A DNA stretch of 64,000 nt from Coraliomargarita sp. (lineage in GTDB: Bacteria > Verrucomicrobiota > Verrucomicrobiia > Opitutales > UBA953). Positions within the stretch are counted from its first letter, which is position 1. Each line of letters begins with the position of its first letter. The position numbers and the translations under genes were made by a program. The notes beneath the pieces are model-generated. The model saw only the letters and a program-made list of their open reading frames with translations, had not been told where the DNA came from and made no database searches. Location of the stretch: positions 397,001-461,000 of the forward strand of contig JAHEJL010000001.1 in NCBI GenBank assembly GCA_024638885.1, given 5' to 3'. Shown here piece by piece: positions 53,608 through 61,980 of the stretch.

Positions 53608-54896
53608 CGGATCGCCGTGTTGGCGTCCTTGGTGACCTTGAAGATCCAGCCCTTGGCTTCCATGTCGATGTCGAGCCCGCGCGTGTCCTTGGCGACCTCG
53701 GCCGGAAGCGCGTCCCCGTTGCAGCGGAAGAGCTTCAGGCTGCCTTCGCCTTCGTATTGTCCGTTCACGGCCTTGTTGGATTTCGCGACCTCGATCGCGA
53801 GATAGCAGTCGAACGTCCCGCCCGGCGTCTCGCCGATGAGGACTTCGACCGGCACCTTGGTCCCCTTGGTGACCTGGATCCAAGGGCCGGCCTTCAGGCG
53901 GTGCAGGCTGCCCGGGCGGCGGTCGACCTTGTACTCCTTGGAGACCTTCACGCCGAAGTCCCGGTAGTTGCCGTCCTTGCCGGAGAAGTAGGTCTCATAC
54001 CCGTCGTCGAGGGCGATCTTGCGGTTCCAGCGCACGATCAGGAAGTCGTCGCCCGAGCCGACGAAACGGAAGGGCATCGAGCTGGGCGCCTCGACGTAGC
54101 AACGATAGTGCACGACCCAGCGCGAGGGCTTCATCAGCTTCTCGACCTCGAAGGCCTTGGGCGCGTCGTTCGCGGAGCGGCCGGTGATGAAGAGCTGGCC
54201 CGAGACCAGCATGTCCGGCGACTTGAAGAACTTGCTCAGTTTGCCCGGGCTCCAGCCGCTCTCGAGGAAGTCGCGGACCGCGGCGCGGTACGGCGGGATG
54301 CCGGCCTTCGCGTCCATCATCGCGGTGGGCTGGCGGCCGCTGGTCTGCTTGAGGTCGTAGAGCGTGCCGATGAGTCCGGCGAGGACCGTGCCGCCGCTGC
54401 TCTTCATGCCGAAGAGCGAGACGAAGTTCCTGCCGCCGCCGACCCCGGCGCCGCGGCCGCCGCCGATGCCGCCGCCGGACCCGCCGCCGAAGCCCTTCGA
54501 GCTGCCGCCGCCGACGGCGCCGGCGGTGGCGATGGGGTTCGTCATGCTGGGCATGCTGCTCACGGACAGGGTCGCGTTGGCGTTCTTGCTCGTGATGCGC
54601 GAGTTGGTCTTGGTCAGCGCCTTGACGTTCTTGGGCTGCAGCTTCGTCTTGTATTCCTTGGCCTTCGGTCCGCCGCTGCCACCGCCCGCGCCGGTCGCGA
54701 AGGTCTCCGGGCTTTTGCTCTTCGCGGCGTCGGTCACGGTGGAGACGACCCACACCACCGCCACGATGACGAGCAGTACGTGGATGATCACCGACATGGC
54801 CAAGCCTTCCCCGCCCAGCCTTTGCCAGAGCGTACGGTTAGGCCGGTGCAGCACCGTCGGGGCCGACGGCGTCGATTCGTCCTGGGGTGAGGACAT
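53604..54896 (-). CDS. single-pass membrane protein with Gly-rich linker and large extracytoplasmic domain, unknown function
   Basis: Start MSSPQDESTPSAP; TM AMSVIIHVLLVIVAVVWVVSTV; (GGGSGGGIGGGRGAGVGGG); C-terminal Ser/Tyr/Trp-rich beta domain; ATG at 54896 preferred over the longer ORF. Confidence 0.75.
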   Translation of the reverse strand: MSSPQDESTPSAPTVLHRPNRTLWQRLGGEGLAMSVIIHVLLVIVAVVWVVSTVTDAAKSKSPETFATGAGGGSGGPKAKEYKTKLQPKNVKALTKTNSRITSKNANATLSVSSMPSMTNPIATAGAVGGGSSKGFGGGSGGGIGGGRGAGVGGGRNFVSLFGMKSSGGTVLAGLIGTLYDLKQTSGRQPTAMMDAKAGIPPYRAAVRDFLESGWSPGKLSKFFKSPDMLVSGQLFITGRSANDAPKAFEVEKLMKPSRWVVHYRCYVEAPSSMPFRFVGSGDDFLIVRWNRKIALDDGYETYFSGKDGNYRDFGVKVSKEYKVDRRPGSLHRLKAGPWIQVTKGTKVPVEVLIGETPGGTFDCYLAIEVAKSNKAVNGQYEGEGSLKLFRCNGDALPAEVAKDTRGLDIDMEAKGWIFKVTKDANTAIR

Positions 54897-55020
54897 ACAA
54901 GGATTCCATAAAAACCGGACGGACTGACAATCGGCAAAAGTAGGCGACCCGGACCGCCTTGTCGTAATTCTCACCCCTCCCCAGCCTTGCTCCCGGCGCC
55001 CTGAGCCCCATCTTGGGGGC

Positions 55021-55224
55021 ATGGACGACCGCCAGCGCGACCTCGAAGAACGCCTCACCTTCCTGCAGCGCCATGTCGAGCAGCAGGACCGGATGATCCT
55101 CGAGCTTTCCCGGGAGGTTTCGAAGCTTTCCGATCGTCTGGCCCGGACCGAAGCCAAGCTGACCCAGACCGCCGACGCCGGCGACCAGGCTCCGCCCGCC
55201 GACGAACGCCCGCCGCACTGGTAA
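55021..55224 (+). CDS. SlyX-like coiled-coil protein
   Basis: ERLTFLQRHVEQQDRMILELSREVSKLSDRLARTEAKL, C-terminal PPHW. Confidence 0.75.
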   Translation: MDDRQRDLEERLTFLQRHVEQQDRMILELSREVSKLSDRLARTEAKLTQTADAGDQAPPADERPPHW

Positions 55225-55273
55225 GCGGCTTTTCAGCACTTGAAGGCCCCCGGGCCTCGGCTAGGTTGAGGTC

Positions 55274-55690
55274 ATGACCCTCGCCCAAGTCGCCGCGAAC
55301 GCCACCAACCCGGATTCGCTTACGTTCCTCGAATACGGCATCTACTTCGTCGTCTCCCTCGCGGTGACGATCTGGGTGGGCCGCACGCTCTTCCGCAGCG
55401 GTCGCCCGTTCCTCCTCGAGGCCTTCCATGGCAACGAGACGATGGCCGATTCGGTCAACAACCTCCTGATCATCGGCTTCTACCTCGTGAACGCCGGTTT
55501 CATGCTCCTTTTCCTTTCGTCCAAGGAACACCCGAAGACCGGCATCGACGTCGTCGAGCACCTCAGCAAGTCGGTCGGCGTGGTGGTCGTCGTCCTCGGC
55601 GTCATGCATTTCATCAACCTCGTCGTCCTGAACGCCCTGCGCACCGGAGCCAACGCCGGTCGCCCGCCCGTCCTCCCGCCGAAGGCCTGA
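55274..55690 (+). CDS. integral membrane protein, unknown function
   Basis: Three predicted TM segments. Confidence 0.7.
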   Translation: MTLAQVAANATNPDSLTFLEYGIYFVVSLAVTIWVGRTLFRSGRPFLLEAFHGNETMADSVNNLLIIGFYLVNAGFMLLFLSSKEHPKTGIDVVEHLSKSVGVVVVVLGVMHFINLVVLNALRTGANAGRPPVLPPKA

Positions 55691-55703
55691 GTCGCTCGTC
55701 AGC

Positions 55704-56405
55704 ATGTGCGGACGCGTCACCCAGTTCTCGCGCTGGGAAGAGATCGTGAAAAGCCTCGGCGCCTCGCCGGCCGGGGTGGCGCCGCGTTATAACATCTCGC
55801 CGGGCACGCCCTTGGTCTCCGTGCGTCGCGAGCAAGGCGTGCTCCGTGCCGAAGCCTTGCCCTGGGGCTTCGTGCCCGCCTGGGCGCCGGCCGACGAACA
55901 GGAAGGCCACGCCAACGCCCGCGCCGAAGGCATCTTCGACCGCCCGACGTTCCGCGACTCGGCCCGCCATCGCCGCTGCATCATCCCGATCGACGGCTAC
56001 TACGAATGGAAGACCGAGGGGAAGCTGAAGTCCCCGTATTACTTCCGCGCGGCCGACGGCGGTCCGCTCGCGGTCGGCGGCCTGTGGTCCCTCCACCTCG
56101 CCGCCGATGGCACGCATCGTCGCACGCTCTGCCTGGTGACGGTCGCGCCGAACCGCGAGGCGGGCGAAGTCCATGCGCGCATGCCGGTCGTGCTCGCCGG
56201 CGCCGCGCGCCAGGCCTGGCTTTCCGAAAAGCCTTTCACCGCCGAAGATTTCGGCCGGCTCGCCGTGACGGCGCCCGACCGCACGCTCTCGCTGCATCGC
56301 GTCTCGCCCGACGTCAACCGGGTCGCCATCGACACGGAACGCCTGGTGCAGCCGCTGGTCGGCGCGATGGATCAGCCGGACTTCTTCGGGGATTTGCTTG
56401 GCTAA
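55704..56405 (+). CDS. SOS response-associated peptidase (SRAP/YedK/HMCES family)
   Basis: MCGRVTQFS (catalytic Cys2), RYNISPG, ALPWGFVPAWA, NARAEGIFDRPTFRDSARHRRCIIPIDGYYEWK, HARMPVVL. Confidence 0.96.
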   Translation: MCGRVTQFSRWEEIVKSLGASPAGVAPRYNISPGTPLVSVRREQGVLRAEALPWGFVPAWAPADEQEGHANARAEGIFDRPTFRDSARHRRCIIPIDGYYEWKTEGKLKSPYYFRAADGGPLAVGGLWSLHLAADGTHRRTLCLVTVAPNREAGEVHARMPVVLAGAARQAWLSEKPFTAEDFGRLAVTAPDRTLSLHRVSPDVNRVAIDTERLVQPLVGAMDQPDFFGDLLG

Positions 56406-56432
56406 CGGACGGTTTTTCGACAGACCTGTGGC

Positions 56433-56834
56433 ATGGCCGAGCCGCTGCATACTCCCAAGTCCGTGGAGAAGCCGTGGGGTCGCGAAATCTGGTTCGCGGA
56501 CCAGTCGGCCTACGCCGGCAAGATCCTCGAGGTGAAGAAGGGCTGCCGCCTGAGCCTCCAGTATCACGAGCGCAAGACGGAGACCCTCTACCTGCTCTCG
56601 GGCAAGATGATCCTGACCTTCCGTCCGATCGCCCCCGGCGAGAAGCCGGACGCCGCCTTGGTCACCCCGGCCGACCAGACCGTCTGGCTGCCCGGCCAGA
56701 CCGTGCATATCCCGGTCCGCACGATCCACCGCTTCGAGGCCCTCGAGGACAGCATCCTGCTCGAGTCCTCCACGCCCGACCTGACCGACGTCGTCCGCCT
56801 GCAGGATGACTTCTCGCGTCCGGCCCGCGACTGA
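56433..56834 (+). CDS. cupin-domain protein (type II mannose-6-phosphate isomerase-like)
   Basis: EKPWGREIWFAD, GCRLSLQYHERKTETLYLLSGKM, PGQTVHIPVRTIHRFEALED. Confidence 0.88.
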   Translation: MAEPLHTPKSVEKPWGREIWFADQSAYAGKILEVKKGCRLSLQYHERKTETLYLLSGKMILTFRPIAPGEKPDAALVTPADQTVWLPGQTVHIPVRTIHRFEALEDSILLESSTPDLTDVVRLQDDFSRPARD

Positions 56835-56848
56835 CCCTTTCTCTTCCT

Positions 56849-57811
56849 ATGCGTAAAGTTTTGGCATTTGACCTCGGTGGCACGAAATTCGCCTTCGGCG
56901 TCGTCAACGAAGACGGCACCGTCCTCGGCTCCGGCCGCGTCGAGACCTTCGCCGAGAAGGGCCCGCAGCAGGCCTGCGAACGCGTCGCGGCCGCCGCCCA
57001 TCAGCTCCTCGCCGAACTGAAGCTCAAGCCGGTCGACTTCGTCGCCATCGGCGTCGCCTCCCCCGGCCCGCTCGACATCGCCCGTGGCTGCGTCGACGGT
57101 TCGCCCAACCTCCCGGGTTGGACGGGTTTCTCGATCACCGACTACCTGAGCGGTTCCTTCGGCGGCCTGCCCGCCCGCATCGACAACGACTGCAACGCCG
57201 CCGCGCTCGGCGAATACCGCTTCGGCGCCGGCAAGGGCAAGAAGAACGTCGTCTACATCACGGTCTCCACCGGCATCGGCGGCGGCGCCGTCATCGACGG
57301 TCGCCTGATGCGCGGCTCCAACGGCAACGCGGCCGAGCTCGGCCACATCCCGCTCACGATGGACGGCCCCCGTTGCGGCTGCGGCAACCCGGGCTGCTGG
57401 GAAGTCTACGCCTCCGGCACCGCCATCGCCCGCCGCACGCGCGAAGCCCTCGCCGCCGGCCGCCCGTCGAGCATCGTCAAGTTCGCCGGCTCCGTCGACC
57501 AGGTCACGACGCACCACCTCTTCCAGGCGATGGCCGAAGGCGATGCGCTCGCCAACGAGATCTGGGCCGAGTCCATCAACTTCCTCGGTCGCGGCCTCGG
57601 CGCGGTGATCAACACCTTCAATCCCGACGTGATCGTGGTCGGCGGCGGCGTCACCGCGGCCGGCGACGCGCTCTTCGTCCCGATGCGCAAGAGCGCCAAC
57701 AGCTACGCCTTCCCGCGCCTCTCCGCGGTCTGTTCGATCGTCCCGGCCGGCCTCGGCGGCAACGTCGGCGTCGTCGGCGCGGCGGCCTGCGCCTTCGAGC
57801 ACGTCAGCTGA
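56849..57811 (+). CDS. ROK family sugar kinase
   Basis: VLAFDLGGTKFAFGVV, GVASPGPLD, NDCNAAALGEYRFGAGKGKKNVVYITVSTGIGGGAVIDGRL, CGCGNPGCWEVYASGTAIARR. Confidence 0.95.
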   Translation: MRKVLAFDLGGTKFAFGVVNEDGTVLGSGRVETFAEKGPQQACERVAAAAHQLLAELKLKPVDFVAIGVASPGPLDIARGCVDGSPNLPGWTGFSITDYLSGSFGGLPARIDNDCNAAALGEYRFGAGKGKKNVVYITVSTGIGGGAVIDGRLMRGSNGNAAELGHIPLTMDGPRCGCGNPGCWEVYASGTAIARRTREALAAGRPSSIVKFAGSVDQVTTHHLFQAMAEGDALANEIWAESINFLGRGLGAVINTFNPDVIVVGGGVTAAGDALFVPMRKSANSYAFPRLSAVCSIVPAGLGGNVGVVGAAACAFEHVS

Positions 57812-57821
57812 GCCCGCGCCG

Positions 57822-58553
57822 GTGATGCGCGTCTCCGTCGTCCTCCCGGCGTTCAACGAAGAGAAACTCCTCCCGGCGTCCCTCGCGGCCGTCCGCGCGG
57901 CGGCCGCCGCCTTCGAGCGGCGCGGCTGGGCCTGGGAATGCGTGGTCTGCGACAATAACTCGACCGACGGCACGGCCGCCTGCGCCCGCGCGGCCGGCGC
58001 GACGGTCGTCTTCGAGCCGGTGAACCAGATCGGCCGGGCCCGCGACGCCGGCGCCCGCGTCGCGACCGGCGACTGGCTGGTGTTCATCGACGCCGACTCC
58101 ACGCCTTCCGTCGCGCTCTTCGACGCCATCGCCGGGCAGATCGCCGGAGGGCGCGCGCTCGGCGGCGGCAGCACCGTGGAACTCGAACCGGGCACGCCCC
58201 GCTACGCGCGCTTCGTCTGCGGAGTCTGGAATCTCTGCAGCCGCCTCGCCGGCTGGGCCGCCGGCTCCTGCGTCTGGGTCGAGGCCGCGGCCTTCCGCGC
58301 GGCCGGCGGCTTCGGGACGGAATACTACGCCGGCGAGGAGGTCTTCCTCAGCCGCCGGCTGAAGGCCGTCGCCCGCCGCTCGCGCCGCCGCTTCGTCATC
58401 CTCGCCGACAGCCCGCTGCGGACTTCGTCCCGCAAGCTGAAGCTCTATACGCTCAGGGAAGCCGCCCGGTTCTTCTTCCGGATGCTCTTCACCGCCGGTC
58501 GCGCGGCGAAGCGGCCGGAGCACTGCGAGATCTGGTACGACGGCCGGCGCTGA
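57822..58553 (+). CDS. glycosyltransferase family 2 protein
   Basis: VSVVLPAFNEEKLLPASL, VVCDNNSTDGTA, GRARDAGARVATGDWLVFIDADSTP; start GTG 57822 or ATG 57825. Confidence 0.92.
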   Translation: MMRVSVVLPAFNEEKLLPASLAAVRAAAAAFERRGWAWECVVCDNNSTDGTAACARAAGATVVFEPVNQIGRARDAGARVATGDWLVFIDADSTPSVALFDAIAGQIAGGRALGGGSTVELEPGTPRYARFVCGVWNLCSRLAGWAAGSCVWVEAAAFRAAGGFGTEYYAGEEVFLSRRLKAVARRSRRRFVILADSPLRTSSRKLKLYTLREAARFFFRMLFTAGRAAKRPEHCEIWYDGRR

Positions 58554-58557
58554 GCGC

Positions 58558-59220
58558 TCAGAGCCGCTGGCGTTTCCACTTCGGGATCGGGAAGACGGTG
58601 ATCTTGTCCGAGCGCACCTCGACGTCGTCCCGGTGGCGCAGGGCCTTGGCCTCGGCGTCGGTGACGATCTCGTAGTGTCGCGCCGCGGTGATGCGGTCCG
58701 CGATCTCCCAGCAGTCCTTCGGATGGTTCACCCACTTCTCCGCCGGCAGCCGGCTGAGGTCGTAAGGCTTGGAATAGCTCCGCAGGGTCTTGCGCGGGCC
58801 CTTGGCGTATTCGTGGAAGTAGGACATCGCGAGCTCCCGCACGCTGCGGTAGATCGGGTCGCGCCAGCGGAGGCACACGTAGTTGGTCTTGGAGATGGCG
58901 CCCCACTTGCCGTTCACGCGGAAGGGCGCGATGACATGGTCCATGTCTTGGTGCGCGCTGAAATCCAGGAGCAGGGGAGGGTGGCCCTGCAGCCAGAGCG
59001 CGAAGGCGGCGACCATGGCCCCTTCGATGCAATGCGCGCGGCGGTGCTTCAGGGTCTGCTCGACGGACCGGGCGGTGTCGCCCTCGGGCTCGAAGTTCTG
59101 CGGGAAATCGACGAGGAAATCCTGGATGGCCTTCGGCGTCGACAGCCGCGCCAGCGTGCGCGCCGCCGGCAGGCTGAGGCCGCGCTTCTGCGCGAGTCGG
59201 ATCCGGGCGGCGAGCGACAT
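58558..59220 (-). CDS. transglutaminase-like cysteine-hydrolase-fold protein, unknown function
   Basis: HCIEGAMVAAFALWLQGHPPLLLDFSAHQDMDHVIAPFRVNGKWGAISKTNY: Cys..His order resembling the transglutaminase core. Confidence 0.65.
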   Translation of the reverse strand: MSLAARIRLAQKRGLSLPAARTLARLSTPKAIQDFLVDFPQNFEPEGDTARSVEQTLKHRRAHCIEGAMVAAFALWLQGHPPLLLDFSAHQDMDHVIAPFRVNGKWGAISKTNYVCLRWRDPIYRSVRELAMSYFHEYAKGPRKTLRSYSKPYDLSRLPAEKWVNHPKDCWEIADRITAARHYEIVTDAEAKALRHRDDVEVRSDKITVFPIPKWKRQRL

Positions 59221-59322
59221 GCCCCTGGTCTAGCCGCCCGCGCCGATTCCTCAAGGAGCGAGTGCGCCCCCGCTTTCGGATTGGCTAACGCGTCCGCCTG
59301 CGTTTGCTCTCCTGCGTCCGCC

Positions 59323-59535
59323 ATGCCGATCTTCGACTACACCTGCGCCGACTGCGGCCAGACGAGCGAACTGCTCGTCCGGAGTTCCCAGGACAAGCCC
59401 GCCTGCCCGCACTGCGGTTCGGCCAAGCTCGAGAAGCAGCTGCCTATGGTCGCGGTCAAGGGCCTGAAGTCCGACCACGTCCATTCGCACGGCTGCGGCT
59501 GCGGGAAGCCCCGTGGCGGCTGCGGAGGCAACTGA
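59323..59535 (+). CDS. FmdB-family zinc ribbon protein
   Basis: MPIFDYTCADCGQTSELLVRSSQDKPACPHCGSAKLEKQLP. Confidence 0.92.
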   Translation: MPIFDYTCADCGQTSELLVRSSQDKPACPHCGSAKLEKQLPMVAVKGLKSDHVHSHGCGCGKPRGGCGGN

Positions 59536-59536
59536 G

Positions 59537-60184
59537 ATGGACGCCCAGACGCTCCGCGACGGCCTGCTCCAGCTCATCCTGCTGATCATCTCGATCGGCC
59601 TGCATGAGTTCGGCCACGCCTGGATGGCCGACCTGCGCGGCGACCCGCTGCCCCGCATGCAGGGCCGCGTGACGCTCAACCCCTTCGCCCATGCCGACCC
59701 CATCGGCACCATCGCCCTCCCGGCGATCATGATCTTCCTCAGCCCCGGCTTCGGCCTCATCGGCTGGGGCAAGCCCGTCCAGATCTCGCTGCCTAACCCG
59801 CGCACCCGCCGGATGGACGACATCTATATCACGCTGGCCGGACCGGCGATGAACCTGGTCCTCTGCTTCGTCCTGGCCGTCATCGGCGGCCTCGGGAACT
59901 TCGACCCGAAGACGCAGGGCGTGGTCATCCAGTTCCTCGTGAACGGCATCTTCCTTAACGCCGGCCTGGTGGTCTTCAACCTCATCCCGATCCCGCCGCT
60001 GGACGGCTCCCGCCTGGCGCTCCGCCTCGGCCTCTTCTCCGAGGAGTTCTTCCTGTCCCTGGCGCGCTGGGGCTTCGTCGTCCTGATCGTCCTCGTCAAC
60101 CTCCCGCCGTTCCTCCGGGTGATGCACGCCGGCATCATCCTGCTGGCGTCCCCCTGGCTCGGACTCTGGGACCTGCTCGCCTGA
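59537..60184 (+). CDS. site-2 protease (M50) family membrane protein
   Basis: SIGLHEFGHAWMADLRGDPLP (HExxH variant HEFGH), NLIPIPPLDGSRL, TLAGPAMNLVL. Confidence 0.93.
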   Translation: MDAQTLRDGLLQLILLIISIGLHEFGHAWMADLRGDPLPRMQGRVTLNPFAHADPIGTIALPAIMIFLSPGFGLIGWGKPVQISLPNPRTRRMDDIYITLAGPAMNLVLCFVLAVIGGLGNFDPKTQGVVIQFLVNGIFLNAGLVVFNLIPIPPLDGSRLALRLGLFSEEFFLSLARWGFVVLIVLVNLPPFLRVMHAGIILLASPWLGLWDLLA

Positions 60185-60242
60185 CGCCGCGGCCGGCCAC
60201 GAGAGGCTTGCCTATTCGCCGCCTTCGGGCGAATCTCGGCCC

Positions 60243-60638
60243 ATGCAAACCCTCGGCGAACGTCTCCAAGAAGCCCGTCAGCGACTGGGCGTGACCCTCC
60301 GCGAAGCCGCGGAGTTCACCAAGATCCGCACCGACTATCTCCAGTCGATGGAGGCCAACCAGTTCGAGTCCATCCCGCTCGCCGACGTCTACAAGCGCGG
60401 CTTCGTGAAGGTCTACGCCAAGTACCTCCGCCTCGACGACGAGAAGGCCGGCGCCGATTTCAACACGCACCATTCCGCCAAGGCCTCCCGCCGCCCGCTC
60501 GAAGCCGGCGCCGACGAGGACGCGGCCTTCGAGCCCGAGTCCGCCGGCGGCAACCCGATCACGCTCAGCCGCGACACGCTGATCTACGGCATCATCGGCA
60601 TCGCGGTCCTCGCGATCCTCGCGCTGTTTTTTATCTAA
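60243..60638 (+). CDS. RodZ-like HTH/TM protein, N-terminal fragment (probable frameshift; see 60639-61039)
   Basis: TLGERLQEARQRLGVTLREAAEFTKIRTDYLQSMEANQFESIP..DVYKRGFVKVYAKYL then TM LIYGIIGIAVLAILALFFI*. Confidence 0.85.
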   Translation: MQTLGERLQEARQRLGVTLREAAEFTKIRTDYLQSMEANQFESIPLADVYKRGFVKVYAKYLRLDDEKAGADFNTHHSAKASRRPLEAGADEDAAFEPESAGGNPITLSRDTLIYGIIGIAVLAILALFFI

Positions 60639-61039
60639 GCTCGTCCTCCGCCAAGCGGACGCCGCCTAAGCCCGTCGCGGAGGTTGCGGTCCCGCCGCCC
60701 CCGACGAGCCGGCCCCACCAGATCACGCTCACGTCCGTCAAGGCCGGCGTCCGTTACCAGCTCACCGAGCTGAACACGGGCGAAGTCCCCGGCCTGGGCG
60801 TGCTTTCGCCGCGCGACAAGCCGGTCCTCATCAACGTCAAGGGCCCGAGCGAGCTGCGCTCCTCCGCGGTCGAGGCGCTCCGCGTCCAGATCGACGGCGT
60901 GCCTTACCCGATCCCCGCGGGGGTCACGGGCGTGATGATCGTCTCCTTGCCGGATACCTTCACGAAGCCGCCGGCCCCGAAGCCGGCGACGACGCCGCCC
61001 GCCCCGTCGGCCGCGCCCAAGGCGAAGAAGTCCCGCTGA
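60639..61039 (+). pseudogene. C-terminal part of RodZ-like protein in the -1 frame
   Basis: Reading back one base at the T6 run 60627-60632 opens ..LFFYLSSSSAKRTPPKPVAEVAVPPPPTSRPHQITLTSVKAGVRYQLTELNTGEVPGLGVLSPRDKPVLIN..., continuous to the stop at 61039; supplied ORF 60800-61039 is the same frame. Confidence 0.65.
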
Positions 61040-61049
61040 GCCGAGGGGG

Positions 61050-61078
61050 TTGACCGTCCTCGGCCGCGGGTCTATGAA
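61050..61078 (+). promoter_or_regulatory. sigma70-type promoter for the HNH gene
   Basis: TTGACC-17 bp-TATGAA. Confidence 0.5.
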
Positions 61079-61087
61079 AGAGGCGTA

Positions 61088-61705
61088 GTGCCTCCGCGCC
61101 TCGAACAACGCGTCCTCGTCCTTAACCGTCTCTGGCAGCCGGTTAACATCGTCGGCGTGCTTCGCGCGATGAGCCTGCTCTTCCGTGGCCGCGCCTCGGC
61201 GATCCACGCCGACCCTGCCGGCCATCGCGTGATGAGCGCCGACGAGTGGATGCGTTTCTCGCTCGAGACGCCGCCGCCCGCCGGCCAGTCCGTGCGTTCG
61301 CCGTGCATCGTGCTCCGCGTGCCGCGCGTGCTCCTGCTCGGCGAATACGACCGCGTGCCGCGCCGCGAGATCCGCTTCTCCCGCCGCAACGTCTACCTGC
61401 GCGACGGCAACACCTGCCAGTATTGCGGCCGCCCGTTCCGCGACGAGGAGCTCAACCTCGACCACGTCGTCCCGCGCGACATCGGCGGCAAGACCAACTG
61501 GGAGAACATCGTGACGGCCTGCGTGCGCTGCAACTCGCGCAAGGCGAACCGCCTCCCGGAACAGGCCGGCATGACCCTCCGCCGCGCCCCGACCAAGCCG
61601 AAGTGGCGCCTGGTCGTGGCGTCGTCGCTCTCGGCCGACGAGGTCGAATGCTGGAAGGAATTCCTCGAGGTCACGCCCGCCGGCCAGCTTCCCTGGAGGA
61701 ACTGA
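61088..61705 (+). CDS. HNH endonuclease family protein
   Basis: VLVLNRLWQPVNIVGVLRAMSLLFRGRA, RDGNTCQYCGRPFRDEELNLDHVVPRDIGGKTNWENIVTACVRCNSRKANR. Confidence 0.93.
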   Translation: MPPRLEQRVLVLNRLWQPVNIVGVLRAMSLLFRGRASAIHADPAGHRVMSADEWMRFSLETPPPAGQSVRSPCIVLRVPRVLLLGEYDRVPRREIRFSRRNVYLRDGNTCQYCGRPFRDEELNLDHVVPRDIGGKTNWENIVTACVRCNSRKANRLPEQAGMTLRRAPTKPKWRLVVASSLSADEVECWKEFLEVTPAGQLPWRN

Positions 61706-61721
61706 GCGGCGGCGTTTTCCT

Positions 61722-61795
61722 TGGTGCGGGTAACCAGATTCGAACTGGTGTATCCACTTTGGAAGAGTGGTGTCCTACCACTGAACGATACCCGC
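61722..61795 (-). tRNA. tRNA-Gly(UCC), CCA encoded
   Basis: Reverse complement GCGGGTATCGTTCAGTGGTAGGACACCACTCTTCCAAAGTGGATACACCAGTTCGAATCTGGTTACCCGCACCA; anticodon TCC. Confidence 0.93.
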
Positions 61796-61863
61796 GTGGC
61801 CAAGGACGCCCACTATCCCGAGGCGTCCGCCCGGGGTCAAGCCTCGGCCCGCGAGGCCGCGCC

Positions 61864-61937
61864 TGGAGCGGGTAACCAGATTCGAACTGGTGTCACCACT
61901 ATGGGAAAGTAGGGTCCTACCACTGAACGATACCCGC
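61864..61937 (-). tRNA. tRNA-Gly(CCC), CCA encoded
   Basis: Reverse complement GCGGGTATCGTTCAGTGGTAGGACCCTACTTTCCCATAGTGGTGACACCAGTTCGAATCTGGTTACCCGCTCCA; anticodon CCC. Confidence 0.92.
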
Positions 61938-61980
61938 GTTCTCAGGCGCCCGGACAGCCTGTCCGTCCCGTTTCCGCCGG

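Noticed and set aside
54364-54927. Pro-rich plus-strand ORF
   Set aside because: Antisense to the Gly-rich linker of the 53604-54896 gene; Gly codons read as Pro on the other strand.
60214-60234. ATTCGCC-loop-GGCGAAT hairpin just before the rodZ-like ATG
   Set aside because: Real 7-bp inverted repeat, but a single short hairpin without conservation data is not enough to call a riboregulator.
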